This document shows positions 26,971-35,420 of a stretch of 64,000 nucleotides of DNA, one piece after another. This stretch comes from Haladaptatus halobius. Lineage in GTDB: Archaea; Halobacteriota; Halobacteria; Halobacteriales; Haladaptataceae. Position numbers and translations under genes: made by a program. How positions within the stretch are numbered: position 1 is the first letter of the stretch; every line of letters begins with the position of its first letter. Below the pieces are notes generated by a model. That model had not been told where the DNA came from. It saw only the letters and a list, made by a program, of their open reading frames with translations, and searched no databases. The stretch lies in NCBI RefSeq assembly GCF_020618475.1, contig NZ_CP085335.1, positions 1,054,001 to 1,118,000 of the forward strand, in the 5' to 3' direction.

Positions 26971-28254
26971 ATGACCAGTGAGCCATACCTGTCTCAAGAT
27001 CTTTTTCAACCTGGCCTCTGCCATCAGGTCTCTGTCGACGAGAATGGTCAAGAACCGCTGAGTATGCGAGTGAGTGAGGCGATGGCAACGGTTGTTAAGA
27101 ACGATCCACATGAAATTCCACCCCTCTACGATGTCATCGACCCAGACGCACTCAATAACATCTTTCATCCTCTCTCGGCGGATACACAACAGTCAGGACA
27201 ATCACCCACTGAGATCCTGTTTTCATGGTGTGACCACGCTGTTCGCGTGCGGCAAACGGGTGAGATTAGCATCACGAACGAATCCATCATCCCTCAGATC
27301 GGCACAGAAGCAGTCTTATCCGCTATGTTCTCTGCTGAAGCACTATCTGACACAGATGGGGTCGCTTCTGAGTATGCCCCAGCCGAGGACGTAGGGACAG
27401 CAGTTGTCCTCGCAATTGCCGATGAAGTCGGGGTTGAACCGCGAGAATTACAGGAACAACTATCGGATCGCATCAATCCGGATGCACTCACCAACTTGTT
27501 TGGCCCGAAACTCGATGGAACATTGCGAACTGGTGGGTATGTCTCGTTCGCATTCCAAGGGTATTTTGTCACAGTCTCAAGCGACGGGACAATCACACTG
27601 CAGTCAGAACTAGCCCAGCTGAAACAAGATGGTGGGAATGTCCTCGTGGTTGGAGATGTCCCTGATGATGTATTCAACACTACACGCTCATTCCTCGGTG
27701 GAGAACCAAAGCCGACTCAACACAATCTGTTTGCGTTACTTGACCGTTCGCCTGCGGCACTCCAACAGTCTGCAACACCAAGACAGCCCACTCTGGGCAC
27801 CAGCGAGATTCTCGATCATCAAATACCAGTAAGATCGGCGGGAGCAAGTGAATCTCCAGCAGAGCAACCGACCCAAAATACCCAAATTACGCAGATTGAA
27901 GGAGATCTTTCCAACCTTCGAAGAGCACTGATTCAGTCCCTCACAAGATATGAGCATGACACAGATGATTCTGATATGGCGGATCTCCGGCTTTACATGG
28001 ATTCGCTTCGACCGATTCTTGATGACGCTGACACTGACGTCGCCACGTTTTTACAGCCACTCCAGCACGCTGTGAGCGCTGTGGGTGCAGTCGGGTATTA
28101 TCTTCTCCCGGGCGATCGAAATGCGCCAGGGATCCGAGAGCTTAAAGCAGACTTTGATGCCGTAATCGAACTCCGCATTGGCACATCCGGCCCTGAGCAA
28201 CGGTGGTCTCTTCGCCAGACCGGCTATACGACGCGGTGGTTTTCAATCAACTGA
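26971..28254 (+). CDS. Tandem HalOD1 - DUF7504 signalling protein
   Basis: 427-residue cytoplasmic protein. The start is ATG 26971, preceded by GGGAGA; the frame from 26914 adds a non-conserved leader. The first HalOD1 spans about 35-105 (IPPLYDVIDPDALNNIFHP), the second about 138-207 (LSDRINPDALTNLFGP then SFAFQGYFVTVSSDGTI). From about 220 on it resembles DUF7504, the degenerate RecA/ATPase-like haloarchaeal signalling domain: NVLVVGDVPDDVFNTTRSFLGG, LFALLDRSP, later LRLYMDSLRPIL and VGYYLLPG. No Walker A lysine motif is seen, in keeping with a non-catalytic fold. Two HalOD1 modules in one chain are uncommon and suggest a bivalent adaptor. Confidence 0.85.
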   Translation: MTSEPYLSQDLFQPGLCHQVSVDENGQEPLSMRVSEAMATVVKNDPHEIPPLYDVIDPDALNNIFHPLSADTQQSGQSPTEILFSWCDHAVRVRQTGEISITNESIIPQIGTEAVLSAMFSAEALSDTDGVASEYAPAEDVGTAVVLAIADEVGVEPRELQEQLSDRINPDALTNLFGPKLDGTLRTGGYVSFAFQGYFVTVSSDGTITLQSELAQLKQDGGNVLVVGDVPDDVFNTTRSFLGGEPKPTQHNLFALLDRSPAALQQSATPRQPTLGTSEILDHQIPVRSAGASESPAEQPTQNTQITQIEGDLSNLRRALIQSLTRYEHDTDDSDMADLRLYMDSLRPILDDADTDVATFLQPLQHAVSAVGAVGYYLLPGDRNAPGIRELKADFDAVIELRIGTSGPEQRWSLRQTGYTTRWFSIN

Positions 28255-28364
28255 TGAAACCCTCGTTGTCTACTGACGTTCTCCCTCTCTATTTGGTCAT
28301 TTCCGAGAGATCCATTTCTAGTAATGGTCACAACTGTCCAAACGCGGGCTAACAAAGGTCGCTG

Positions 28365-28370
28365 TTTATA
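28365..28370 (+). promoter_or_regulatory. TATA element of zinc-ribbon gene, second copy
   Basis: TTTATA in the context AACAAAGGTCGCTGTTTATAC, 39 bases before the ATG at 28410. Conserved with 20576-20581. Confidence 0.6.
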
Positions 28371-28409
28371 CTCGTATTAGTAGTTTTACAAGCGGAGGAA
28401 GGGATCGCT

Positions 28410-28610
28410 ATGACAGCAAAACACCAAGGATCTCAGACGGTGGTTGAACGATGTGAGACCTGTGGCCGTGATACCTCGCATACGGTTACAGTTGAGATCC
28501 GGACAGAGAGCAAGAAGAAAGAGAACGCCGAGTTCTCACGGGAACCATACCGAATTGCGACGTGCCAAATATGCGGTGAAACGACGAGCCAGCGGATGAA
28601 CAACGCGTGA
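28410..28610 (+). CDS. 66-residue zinc-ribbon protein, paralog 3
   Basis: Near-identical to the gene at 20623: MTAKHQGSQTVVERCETC, HTVTVEIRTESKKKENAEF, SREPYRIATCQICGETTS and the QRMNNA end. Both Cys pairs are intact. Substitutions between the twins are few and mostly neutral. A GGAGGAAGGG purine run precedes the ATG. Function unknown; maintenance of two near-identical copies suggests dosage or differential regulation. Confidence 0.82.
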   Translation: MTAKHQGSQTVVERCETCGRDTSHTVTVEIRTESKKKENAEFSREPYRIATCQICGETTSQRMNNA

Positions 28611-28692
28611 CGCTAGCACTGTAAAAAATCCTCGGCAATCACTCTCTGGATATGCATCTCAGTGAGAGGAGCTTCCACGCAGATTTTCGACG

Positions 28693-28723
28693 ACCCCTCC
28701 CGGAGGTATTGCACATCCGCTTA
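28693..28723 (+). promoter_or_regulatory. Hairpin plus ACATCCGCTTA element, copy 2
   Basis: CCTCC pairs with GGAGG (within 28693-28708), a short spacer follows, then ACATCCGCTTA ending at 28723. It lies in repeat B, 121 bases before the ATG of the gene at 28844. Confidence 0.45.
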
Positions 28724-28843
28724 GGGAATTAGTGGAGTGTCGGAAGTATGTTCCTTTGGCTGATTACCCTTTAACTGTAGCAGAGAGGTAGATACCCGGT
28801 ACATTCCCCATAACTTTTGCCCTTGGAGCGCAACGAAAACAGT

Positions 28844-29050
28844 ATGCTCGAAGCAACCCAGGAGCGAGCAAGAGAGCGTGCACAGTATCAAGTAGAGAGG
28901 GCGAAAGACGAACTTGGGAGACAGCTGTTTCTCGTTCTTGAAGACCACTTTCCAGAGCAGACGAAAGCACGTCGTCAACAGGATAGCCTGCAGATGTTTG
29001 TCGTTGGTGTCGCTGTCGGTATCCTCCTTCGCCACCTTCTCAATCAGTAA
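28844..29050 (+). CDS. Small helical protein with C-terminal membrane anchor
   Basis: 68 residues from ATG 28844 (MLEATQERARERAQYQVERA). The first 45 residues form a highly charged amphipathic helix or coiled coil; the last 20 (QMFVVGVAVGILLRHLLNQ) form one membrane helix. Such tail-anchored coils often act as membrane tethers. The alternative start at 28817 adds nine residues with no helix. No family was recognised. Confidence 0.62.
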   Translation: MLEATQERARERAQYQVERAKDELGRQLFLVLEDHFPEQTKARRQQDSLQMFVVGVAVGILLRHLLNQ

Positions 29051-29466
29051 GCCAAGGCGATCTCTCCATTAACTACTCAAGTAAGGCTTGAGGCGGAGAC
29101 CTATAGCGGAAAACGCAGAGAGTAATGATTCATTCACAGTTTCGAGTTGCGACTGGGGGCGATAAGTCGGAATTGATCGAACGAGGATTACCTCCTTGTA
29201 ATCGCTCGAGAGCTAGCTCAAGATCCCGCCTACAAAAGCTTCGCTAGCGCAGACAATAAAATCTGGTTCGCCGAGGGCACCGACTCGGCCAGTTCTATTT
29301 CCGCTTAGGCGGTTATGGAGCAGAAAATCGGTCTCATCTGATTAGAGGGCGTGTTCGTGCCAGCGACAACACGCAGAGACGCAGAACGGCACGTTCAGAA
29401 ATCGATTTGGGGAAGTTCTGGTTGTATAGGTCGTGTGCTGGCAACAGAACCTCTATAGTGGGAGAA
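29051..29466. other. Intergenic region with hairpin element
   Basis: No gene. It contains several short inverted repeats, e.g. GAGCTAGCTC at about 29211-29220, and the third copy of the hairpin/TTCCGCTTA element. Confidence 0.4.
29271..29307 (+). promoter_or_regulatory. Hairpin plus ATTTCCGCTTA element, copy 3
   Basis: Stem CCGAG (29271-29275) pairs with CTCGG (29284-29288) around an eight-base loop; then CCAGTTCT and ATTTCCGCTTA (29297-29307). A small gene starts about 160-175 bases downstream. Confidence 0.45.
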
Positions 29467-29481
29467 ATGGTAACACTATAC

Positions 29482-29688
29482 ATGCCAGGTAAGGAGCAAC
29501 AGATCGAGGAGATAAGTGAAACTGAACGAGAGGCACTCCACGAAGTCGAATTGGGCATCGAACGGCTTCATCGAGCACACGGACACCTCGTAGCGTTTCA
29601 TCACAGTACAGGAAGAGCGATGAACCACTTAGCAGCGGCAGAGGATCTCCTCCATGAGTGCGACCACCATGACCTCGCTGAACACTAA
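29482..29688 (+). CDS. His-rich small protein, 68 residues
   Basis: The start is set at ATG 29482 (MPGKEQQIEEISETERE), 15 bases after another in-frame ATG (29467). The protein is acidic and helical, with a cluster of His residues in RLHRAHGHLVAFHHSTGRAM and a C-terminal LLHECDHHDLAEH. The regular His/Glu spacing suggests a metal-binding helical hairpin. It is 49 bases upstream of the stand-alone RAM-domain gene and probably forms an operon with it. No family name is offered. Confidence 0.6.
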   Translation: MPGKEQQIEEISETEREALHEVELGIERLHRAHGHLVAFHHSTGRAMNHLAAAEDLLHECDHHDLAEH

Positions 29689-29737
29689 CGCTATGATACC
29701 TGCGCCCATCTAGTATCATTCAAGGAGGAGCATTACA

Positions 29738-29968
29738 ATGGTTATCGCATACGTCCTAATCAAGGCAAATGTACCAACTGTGGATCAAATACGAGATATG
29801 ATTACAGAACTCGACGGTGTCGAGGAAGCGCATATCGTAGCTGGCGACGTCGATATTATCGCCAAAGTCATCGTCGAGACACCAGCAGCTGTCAGAGAGA
29901 TCGTCGCGTCCGGAGTCTTGACTATAGATGGAGTCGAAAACACCTACTCATACATCGCAATGGAATAA
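29738..29968 (+). CDS. Stand-alone Lrp/AsnC ligand-binding (RAM) domain protein
   Basis: 76-residue cytoplasmic protein equal to the C-terminal RAM domain of Lrp/AsnC regulators, with no DNA-binding part. It reads AYVLIKANVPTVDQIRDMI, then LDGVEEAHIVAGDVDIIAKVIVET and LTIDGVENTYSYIAM, the alpha/beta ACT-like order with the characteristic GxxDIxAKV strand. Such proteins bind small effectors, usually amino acids, and may modulate full-length Lrp proteins. A GGAGGAG purine run 9 bases upstream of the ATG is a clear Shine-Dalgarno-like site. Confidence 0.88.
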   Translation: MVIAYVLIKANVPTVDQIRDMITELDGVEEAHIVAGDVDIIAKVIVETPAAVREIVASGVLTIDGVENTYSYIAME

Positions 29969-30101
29969 GTATTCGCACGACCACCACAGAAACATCTCTC
30001 GTCCGTGAGTCCAACGAAGAATAGTCGGGGTCGAAGCTACTATATTTAGGTACATGAGTGAGGGAATCTTGCTACTATTCATGTGAACAGATTCACTTGA
30101 T

Positions 30102-30368
30102 TCAGAGGCCAGGCACGAAGTCAGTCTCGGTGAGTCGGGTGGCACCGTGTTCGACAGCTTGGTCGACCGAAAGTCGATCTTTCATCAAAAAGAAATTATG
30201 GTCGTCACGAGTCCAGTGCACGACAGCATTCCGAAAGATCGCCTTATACGACGTGTATTGCTCTTTCACAACGCAAAACGTGGCGAAGTCATCATCAGCG
30301 ATAATTATGGGTTCGTAATAGTAGTCTTCGAGCTGGTCACGTACCGTGGCGAACTCGCCGTGTGTTTG
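30102..30368 (-). pseudogene. 5'-truncated coding fragment, family unknown
   Basis: An 89-codon open frame on the minus strand with strong protein character but no start codon (a TAA precedes it): GEFATVRDQLEDYYYEPII, ADDDFATFCVVKEQYTSYKA, then a WTRDDHNFFLMKDRLS stretch and an EHGATRLTETDFVPGL end. The composition is typical haloarchaeal protein, so it is probably the C-terminal part of a gene that lost its 5' end. No family was recognised. Confidence 0.45.
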
Positions 30369-30677
30369 TTATCAATCCCTTAGCACTGGTAGCGTGAGTA
30401 ATCCAACCACAATCGGCGATACGCATTCGTCGCTGCGTCAGAGGATGGCAGATCGACCACCGATGAAAGGTTGGGCATCGTTTTGGTGGTCGGTATCAGG
30501 GTAATTCGACTACCACGTCTAGGTGGTGGTCTCGTTTGGTCGGTTGTATTTTCAGTTTTCTATCCTCTGTGATGAAATACTGCCGATACCACTGCAAATC
30601 CTTCACTGAGAAAGGAGTTAGTTCCCTCCAGATATTGCGGCAAGCTACTAAGTAGGTGGTCGTCGTCAGAGTGTGCA

Positions 30678-31769
30678 ATGTCAGCAATTAACTCACCTCC
30701 TACTGATGCAGGCGATGATCCAGTACGGATTGGTATCATCGGACTTGGGAATATCGGGCACTATCATGCCGATCGCCTACGTGACTTCAATGTGAACCTC
30801 ATTGGTGGCGCCGATATTAGCGCCGAGGCTCGCACACAGTTTGCAGCGAAATACGAGACACAAGTATTCGATACCGCTGACAAGCTCTTTGCGGCTGATC
30901 TGGATGGCGTGATCATTACGACACCCAATCGATTTCACGAAGAATATGCGATTGCAGCGTTCGAAGCAGATGTTGCTGTTTTCCTTGAAAAGCCACTAGC
31001 GCACACACTTGAAAGTGCAGAGCGGATCGCAGAGGCTGCTGAAGACGCGGACACGTTCTGTATGGTTGGGTTCCATACGCGGTTTTATCCGTCAGTTCGC
31101 GCCATTAAGGGGTATCAAGATGCAGGCCGATTTGGCGAGATTCGTCACATCGAAGCGAATTTCATCCGTCGTCGGGGCATCCCTGGGCGGGGCACGTGGT
31201 TTACAACGCACGAAGTCGCTGGCGGTGGTGCACTGATCGATATCGGTGTGCACGCGATTGATCTAGCACTTTATATTCATGGATTTCCAGCAATTTTGGA
31301 GGTAAGCGCCACGACTCGCTCACAATTCGGCGCTCGCGAGGACTACACGTATCTAAATATGTGGGGTGAAGATACGGGGACAAGCCAATTCGACGTTGAG
31401 GATTCTGTCAGCGCGTTTCTCCGGTGTGCTGATGGTAAAACGATTGCACTGGAAGTGGCATGGGCGGCCAATCGACCGGCAAATCAAGCGTATTTCATCC
31501 GCGGCACCGAAGCGGGGGCCCAGTTCGACCGGGACACCGAGTCACTCACAATCTATGAATCGAGTCCGGTCGGCGCCGATCACCTCTCCGATGCAACGCT
31601 TCAAACGCGGCCAGAAGACGCCTTTACGGCCGAACAGCGAGTATTCGTGGACGGGGTGCGAACAGGGACTGCCCCGAATCAGAACACCGTCGAACAAGCT
31701 CTTACCGTCCAGCGAGTAATCGATGCAATTTACCGGTCAGCGGCTGATGAGCAGGCGGTATCACTCTAG
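30678..31769 (+). CDS. Gfo/Idh/MocA-family NAD(P)-dependent oxidoreductase
   Basis: Cytoplasmic sugar or inositol dehydrogenase-like enzyme of 363 residues. The Rossmann domain begins VRIGIIGLGNIGHYHADRL (GxGxxG); then TTPNRFHEEYAIAAFEADV and the catalytic-motif region FLEKPLAHTLESAERI with the conserved Glu-Lys-Pro. The C-terminal domain has HTRFYPSVRAIK, GGALIDIGVHAIDLALYI with the catalytic Asp and His, and a mixed beta sheet. Length and motifs are normal for the family; the substrate cannot be read from sequence. The neighbours are regulators, not transporters, so context does not help. Confidence 0.9.
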   Translation: MSAINSPPTDAGDDPVRIGIIGLGNIGHYHADRLRDFNVNLIGGADISAEARTQFAAKYETQVFDTADKLFAADLDGVIITTPNRFHEEYAIAAFEADVAVFLEKPLAHTLESAERIAEAAEDADTFCMVGFHTRFYPSVRAIKGYQDAGRFGEIRHIEANFIRRRGIPGRGTWFTTHEVAGGGALIDIGVHAIDLALYIHGFPAILEVSATTRSQFGAREDYTYLNMWGEDTGTSQFDVEDSVSAFLRCADGKTIALEVAWAANRPANQAYFIRGTEAGAQFDRDTESLTIYESSPVGADHLSDATLQTRPEDAFTAEQRVFVDGVRTGTAPNQNTVEQALTVQRVIDAIYRSAADEQAVSL

Positions 31770-31787
31770 TACACCCCACACTCATCG

Positions 31788-32147
31788 CTAGTCGATATAA
31801 TATTTCTGGGGAGTGAGTTCGTACGGACGCAACGCTGGTTTCACGTACTGAACACGCTCTGTAAGCGTGACCACGGTCTGCTCGTACGTTTGCTTCTGGG
31901 TGAGCAATCCTGCCTCTCGCAAACGAGGAATGTGCTCTCGTGTGAGTGATTCATAGACCTCATTATAGTTGTCGGAGTGAGACTCTTGACTAGAGTTGTC
32001 GCTTTCCTGGGTAGCGATATAGCGTGTGAGTTCGGTAAGTGGGAGAGGACGGTCTTGCTGGAGTAAATAACAGAGAATACCACGGCAGCGTGGCTGGGCG
32101 ACGAGTTCGAAGATTTCTGCGGGTGTATCCTCGGAGATCTCAGGCAT
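31788..32147 (-). CDS. DUF7344 domain protein
   Basis: 119-residue member with EIFELVAQPRCRGILCYLLQ as the first helix, PLTELTRYIATQESD, a Ser/Asn/Asp-rich insert, then LTREHIPRLREAGLLTQKQTYEQTVVTL, the recognition helix and wing. Two cysteines (CRGILC) replace the usual Arg-rich turn. It is convergent with the oxidoreductase gene, only 18 bases between stops. Confidence 0.83.
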   Translation of the reverse strand: MPEISEDTPAEIFELVAQPRCRGILCYLLQQDRPLPLTELTRYIATQESDNSSQESHSDNYNEVYESLTREHIPRLREAGLLTQKQTYEQTVVTLTERVQYVKPALRPYELTPQKYYID

Positions 32148-32823
32148 GATCTGTTCCAGCAGTCAATTCTGTGGAACCACCGCGTAATCCACAGAATTTT
32201 ACGCGGTGGTATGAGTGGCTAGTACCTAGTTAACATAAGCCATCACTGTAAGCGTGGTGGCTCTCTCTTCTGATTCGTATTTAGAGATCCTCGACCGCTC
32301 AAGGTCTACTTGGATACTGGTAGCTCTGTATGTGCCATGCTTAGGCATTGCTGACCGTGTCTTTAGCTATCTCATGCTCTCTCGAACTATCTTTAATACC
32401 TATAGTGCGGACTGCCGCAATTGAGTACTGCGTGCGCACCGACAGCGGATCTCAGGCTCGTTCACAGTCCCATGTGATACCCAGTATGGATGCGCACGTA
32501 CCATAACCATTATATTTTGTCGAGTCAGCCGGAGACTGCTGATTGCGGTGTTCTGTTGGCACGTGATACACTAATTATGCTATTTGGTATTCTGCTGGCG
32601 GAAGAAATGACCGCGCATCGTCGAGCGAGAATTGGCTAGCCGGTAAGTATCATTGGCGCACCTTGAGCTGTCGAGGTGTACAAACGGCCGATCATCAGTC
32701 TCGATTCGTCCCCTCCCTTTCTCGTGCTAGAAGCAGTTTCGAGTCACGCCTGCCGATTGATGTCGGTGTACGCAATAGGTTTTTTGGGCTTCCGTCCACT
32801 GTATCTGCTATTGCAGTGAGCAG
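32148..32823. other. Gene-free stretch
   Basis: About 675 bases without a supported gene. An inverted repeat, ACCACCGCGTAA ... TTACGCGGTGGT, at about 32177-32209 just upstream of the DUF7344 gene has 12-base arms around a short AT-rich centre and is a good operator or terminator candidate. The rest shows nothing recognisable. Confidence 0.45.
32177..32209. promoter_or_regulatory. 12-bp inverted repeat upstream of DUF7344 gene
   Basis: ACCACCGCGTAA and its exact reverse complement TTACGCGGTGGT flank TCCACAGAATT. It lies 30 bases upstream of the start of the gene at 31788-32147, so it is well placed as an autoregulatory operator; a hairpin in a transcript reading through is the alternative. 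Confidence 0.55.
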
Positions 32824-32979
32824 CTACTGCCAGCGCTGATTCTCGACGCGGTAACTGCCACACTCCGGACAGACATGCCATTGGAGCTGCAGCCGGGTAC
32901 CACAGGCGAGACACTCATAGCAATGAGCAGGTGATCGTTCGTCGCGGCCCTGCCCCCACGTTCGTCGTAACAAGCCCAT
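32824..32979 (-). CDS. 51-residue zinc-ribbon protein
   Basis: ATG-to-TAG frame: MGLLRRTWGQGRDERSPAH, then CYECLACGTRLQLQWHVCPE and CGSYRVENQRWQ. It has CxxC at residues 20-23 with a further Cys at 26, and CPEC at 37-40, a rubredoxin-like ribbon. The N-terminus is short and basic. The spacing and the ending after the second knuckle match other haloarchaeal micro zinc ribbons. No operon partner. Confidence 0.68.
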   Translation of the reverse strand: MGLLRRTWGQGRDERSPAHCYECLACGTRLQLQWHVCPECGSYRVENQRWQ

Positions 32980-33149
32980 CTGGTCCCACCATAACTTCGA
33001 GTATAGTATCCCGAGAGTGAAAAGTATGACGTGCGAAATAATTCAATTCTGCAAGTACATAGATGAGTTCTTTAGTCAAGTTGAGCTATAAGTGACTTGC
33101 AGTTGCAGCCGGTACACTCACTCCTAAAGGACAGAATCTTCTGTATGCG

Positions 33150-33392
33150 ATGGCACGAGAATTCACTTCCGACGATCACGGCAAAAACGTTGTCACCGCT
33201 GACGGTGATCGACTTGGGACTGTCTCAGATGTTCGAGAGGGACGGGCCCATGTCGAACGTGATGAGAACACGAGTCTGACTGACAAGGTAAAATCCATGC
33301 TCGGGTGGAACGATTCCGATGACACTCATAAACTTCAGCAGGATCATGTCGATCGCGTTGACGAGAACGAGGTTCGTCTCAGGCAGCCTTGA
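33150..33392 (+). CDS. PRC-barrel-like small protein
   Basis: 80 residues: REFTSDDHGKNVVTADGDRL then GTVSDVREGRAHVERDEN is the N-terminal half of a PRC-barrel (the V-T-A-D-G-xx-G-xVxDV turn is typical), followed by a helical linker LTDKVKSMLGW and a last strand VDRVDENEVRLR. PRC-barrel proteins bind RNA or partner proteins, and haloarchaea carry many short versions of unknown role. The ATG is well placed; the longer frame from 33097 is a shadow. Confidence 0.78.
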   Translation: MAREFTSDDHGKNVVTADGDRLGTVSDVREGRAHVERDENTSLTDKVKSMLGWNDSDDTHKLQQDHVDRVDENEVRLRQP

Positions 33393-34014
33393 ACAGATCA
33401 CTCCTAATTTTTCACCGTGAGTCAAGAGGAAGTGAGCTTTTCTAGTCCGTTAGTTCTCATTCTGGAAACGTCGTGTTAGATTCTCAGTTATGATGAATAT
33501 CTAACCGAATTACCGCCGAGAGAGCCATCCTAGCCGGTATAAAGCAATAAAAATTCAAACATGGCCAAGAATAAACGCAGATGTGAATTCACCCGTCGAG
33601 CAATCTTGCCACACCTCTCACGATAATAGACACTATCCGTTCATTATCTGAGTAGGTAGACGTCATGATGATGTGCATCGCCGACACAGTACCTCCAGGC
33701 CTCCTAGGAGGATACACACGGTGCATATCTTATGATTTCTAAACTGGTTGAAGGGGATGTCAAGCTTGAATTGGAGAGCTATTTGTATGGGTGAAGAGGA
33801 CATTCGTCTCTGATTCGCTCGTGAAAAGAGTACTTGTGCAAGGGGTGAAATCGGGCGTGTTCGTCGGGACTGAGTTCGGTTTGGACGTCATTAGTATCGC
33901 CATTCGTGTTTGACATGCTCATAGACACCCCACCTGTTCATGGAGTAGTGTACGGCCAAGACACGAAAACATCCCTTCTCGCCACCTTTGGGGATCGGAA
34001 GCAGTCACCGATTC
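33393..34014. other. Intergenic region with 3' fragment of repeat A gene
   Basis: No intact gene. Bases 33765-33830 match the 3' end of the gene at 36579 (the shared terminal residues are ECxxHPYK then stop), so this is a third, very short relic of repeat A. Confidence 0.5.
33765..33830. repeat. Segmental repeat A, copy 3 (3' end only)
   Basis: GAATTGGAGAGCTATTTGTA and CTCTGATTCG stretches match 36564-36630, which is the 3' end of the minus-strand gene there. Translation retains Glu-Cys-xx-His-Pro-Tyr-Lys and a stop codon in the same place. Confidence 0.65.
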
Positions 34015-34393
34015 GGAGTGACTGGCGCGACACACTACGATTTCATCTGGTCGCCCTCCCGCCACTGGAAATACCAGTACTGGTTGTCGTTGATGGTCTT
34101 CGTCGTCAGCGTCGCCTTCGCTGGCACCCCCGAGGCGAAATCTCATCCCAATCGATAGCATCTTCGGGGATGTCCTTTGCGTGGACTTTCTCGGCGAGTT
34201 CGTCGGCTGTCACCGGGTCAACGTCATGGTCTTCGGCGGCCAGGGCGCGCGTGGCATGTGCCTGCGCCGCCCGATATAAGCGGAGTTCTTGGGTATACGC
34301 CTCAACGTCGTTCAGCGTCTCGACATCCTGCTTTTGCAGCCCCTCGGCAAGATATTTCGGCAGTGAGTCGGGTGGGGTGGGAATAGTCAGCAT
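34015..34393 (-). pseudogene. Haloarchaeal plasmid-type protein, frameshifted and with nonsense codon
   Basis: From ATG 34393: MLTIPTPPDSLPKYLAEGLQ, then helical VEAYTQELRLYRAAQAHATRA and IPEDAIDWDEISPRG. The frame then shifts (about 34125-34135) and resumes VPAKATLTTKTINDNQYWYF with QWREGDQMKS, TAG, then CVAPVTPNR and TGA. The QWREGDxxKSxYVxPV end resembles the strand pair of DUF6788-like domains. At least two lesions, a frameshift after Pro-Arg-Gly and a TAG in the last strand, make it a pseudogene. Function of the intact family is unknown. Confidence 0.68.
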
Positions 34394-35420
34394 CAGTAAT
34401 TCACTCCCTTAACAGACAATACAGCGGGAGAGGAGATAGCTATGTTAGTTACTAGGAAAACATCAGTCTCGGAGGGATCTCCACGACATCCAAGTATCGT
34501 AGTCAAGTAGTTTTTTTGTCGTGTTCGGTTACTTGATAACCAGTAATACGACAAAAATGGCAAGATTATGAGTTAAAATATCCATCTGAAACTCGGTCAT
34601 GCTTCCCGGTTCCTGTTTTGTTATCACCACCTAGCAGTGACTAATTGACGGCACTAGCACCAGTACTGGTAATAGTGATAGCGGACGGCTATCTGGTACG
34701 AGCGTACCTTCATTGCTACCGATGAATTTGACTCTTGGACTACTACTTGTACCTGTGTTTTCGGCTCCACTATCAGATCTGTCTGAACTGTCCTGGTTCT
34801 GAATCGACCGCCACCAGAAAACGCTTCTAATTACGTATGATTTTCTCAGTCTTCGATCGAGCTTGATTGTGAGTAACACTCCACAATAATAGCTGGGAGA
34901 CAACTACCCCCTGTAGCTGCGTACACAAGTAATAACTAAGGGTGAGTCACGCGATGAAAGAACTACCCCGAGCCTGTAGGCGTGAAGCGGGTTCGAGGGG
35001 TGCGGTGGACGCGTGGCGGTGCCGAGAGCTCTGGTGGTGGGCTGGCTTCCCGTCACTATGACCACACCCTCTCCACGAAAGTTCTCGTTCTACGCGTCCT
35101 CCAGGTATCTTATATTGTTTCGTGTTCATTTTTCTCGTGAACGATATTTTGTGTAGATCAACGATCTGAGGCGCTGGAGAGAGCAAGGGAGGAGTCTTCC
35201 AGGAATGGGTCACGTCCATTTTAGAAATAACGGGAGGAGGTGCTGCCGCGTCTCGAAATTCTCAGCTGATGTGGGTGGTTGTCGACTTGCGATTGTTATA
35301 TATTCTGTTGGTAAATAGATAACATAATTCATGCTGTTGGCGCACGTACTAAGGGTAGAGATTCACTCCGCCTGCTCAGTAACGTCAGGAGTGAGGATCC
35401 ACGGCAAGGAGGAATGCAAA
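34394..35420. other. Gene-free kilobase with structured or IS-like relic
   Basis: No supported gene. At about 34960-35005 the sequence CTACCCCGAGCCTGTAGGC, followed by GTGAAGCGGGTTCGAGGGGT, can fold into a nested hairpin (ACCCC/GGGGT outer stem, GCCT/AGGC inner stem). The following bases to ~35120 look like the worn end of an insertion sequence, possibly the 3' end of a TnpB-type element, but no transposase can be read. The rest is AT-rich. Confidence 0.4.

Larger units (their letters stand above)
28275..28730. repeat. Segmental repeat B, copy 2
   Basis: Second copy of the unit at 20480-20935, with the same promoter, zinc-ribbon gene and downstream hairpin element. The flank differences (for example CTTCTCTTAGTAG against CTCGTATTAGTAG) show the duplication is not very recent. 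Confidence 0.85.

Noticed and set aside
30496..30687. Minus-strand 63-codon frame with a transposase-like feel
   Set aside because: No recognisable catalytic motif and overlap with the start of the oxidoreductase gene; not enough to call a mobile element.
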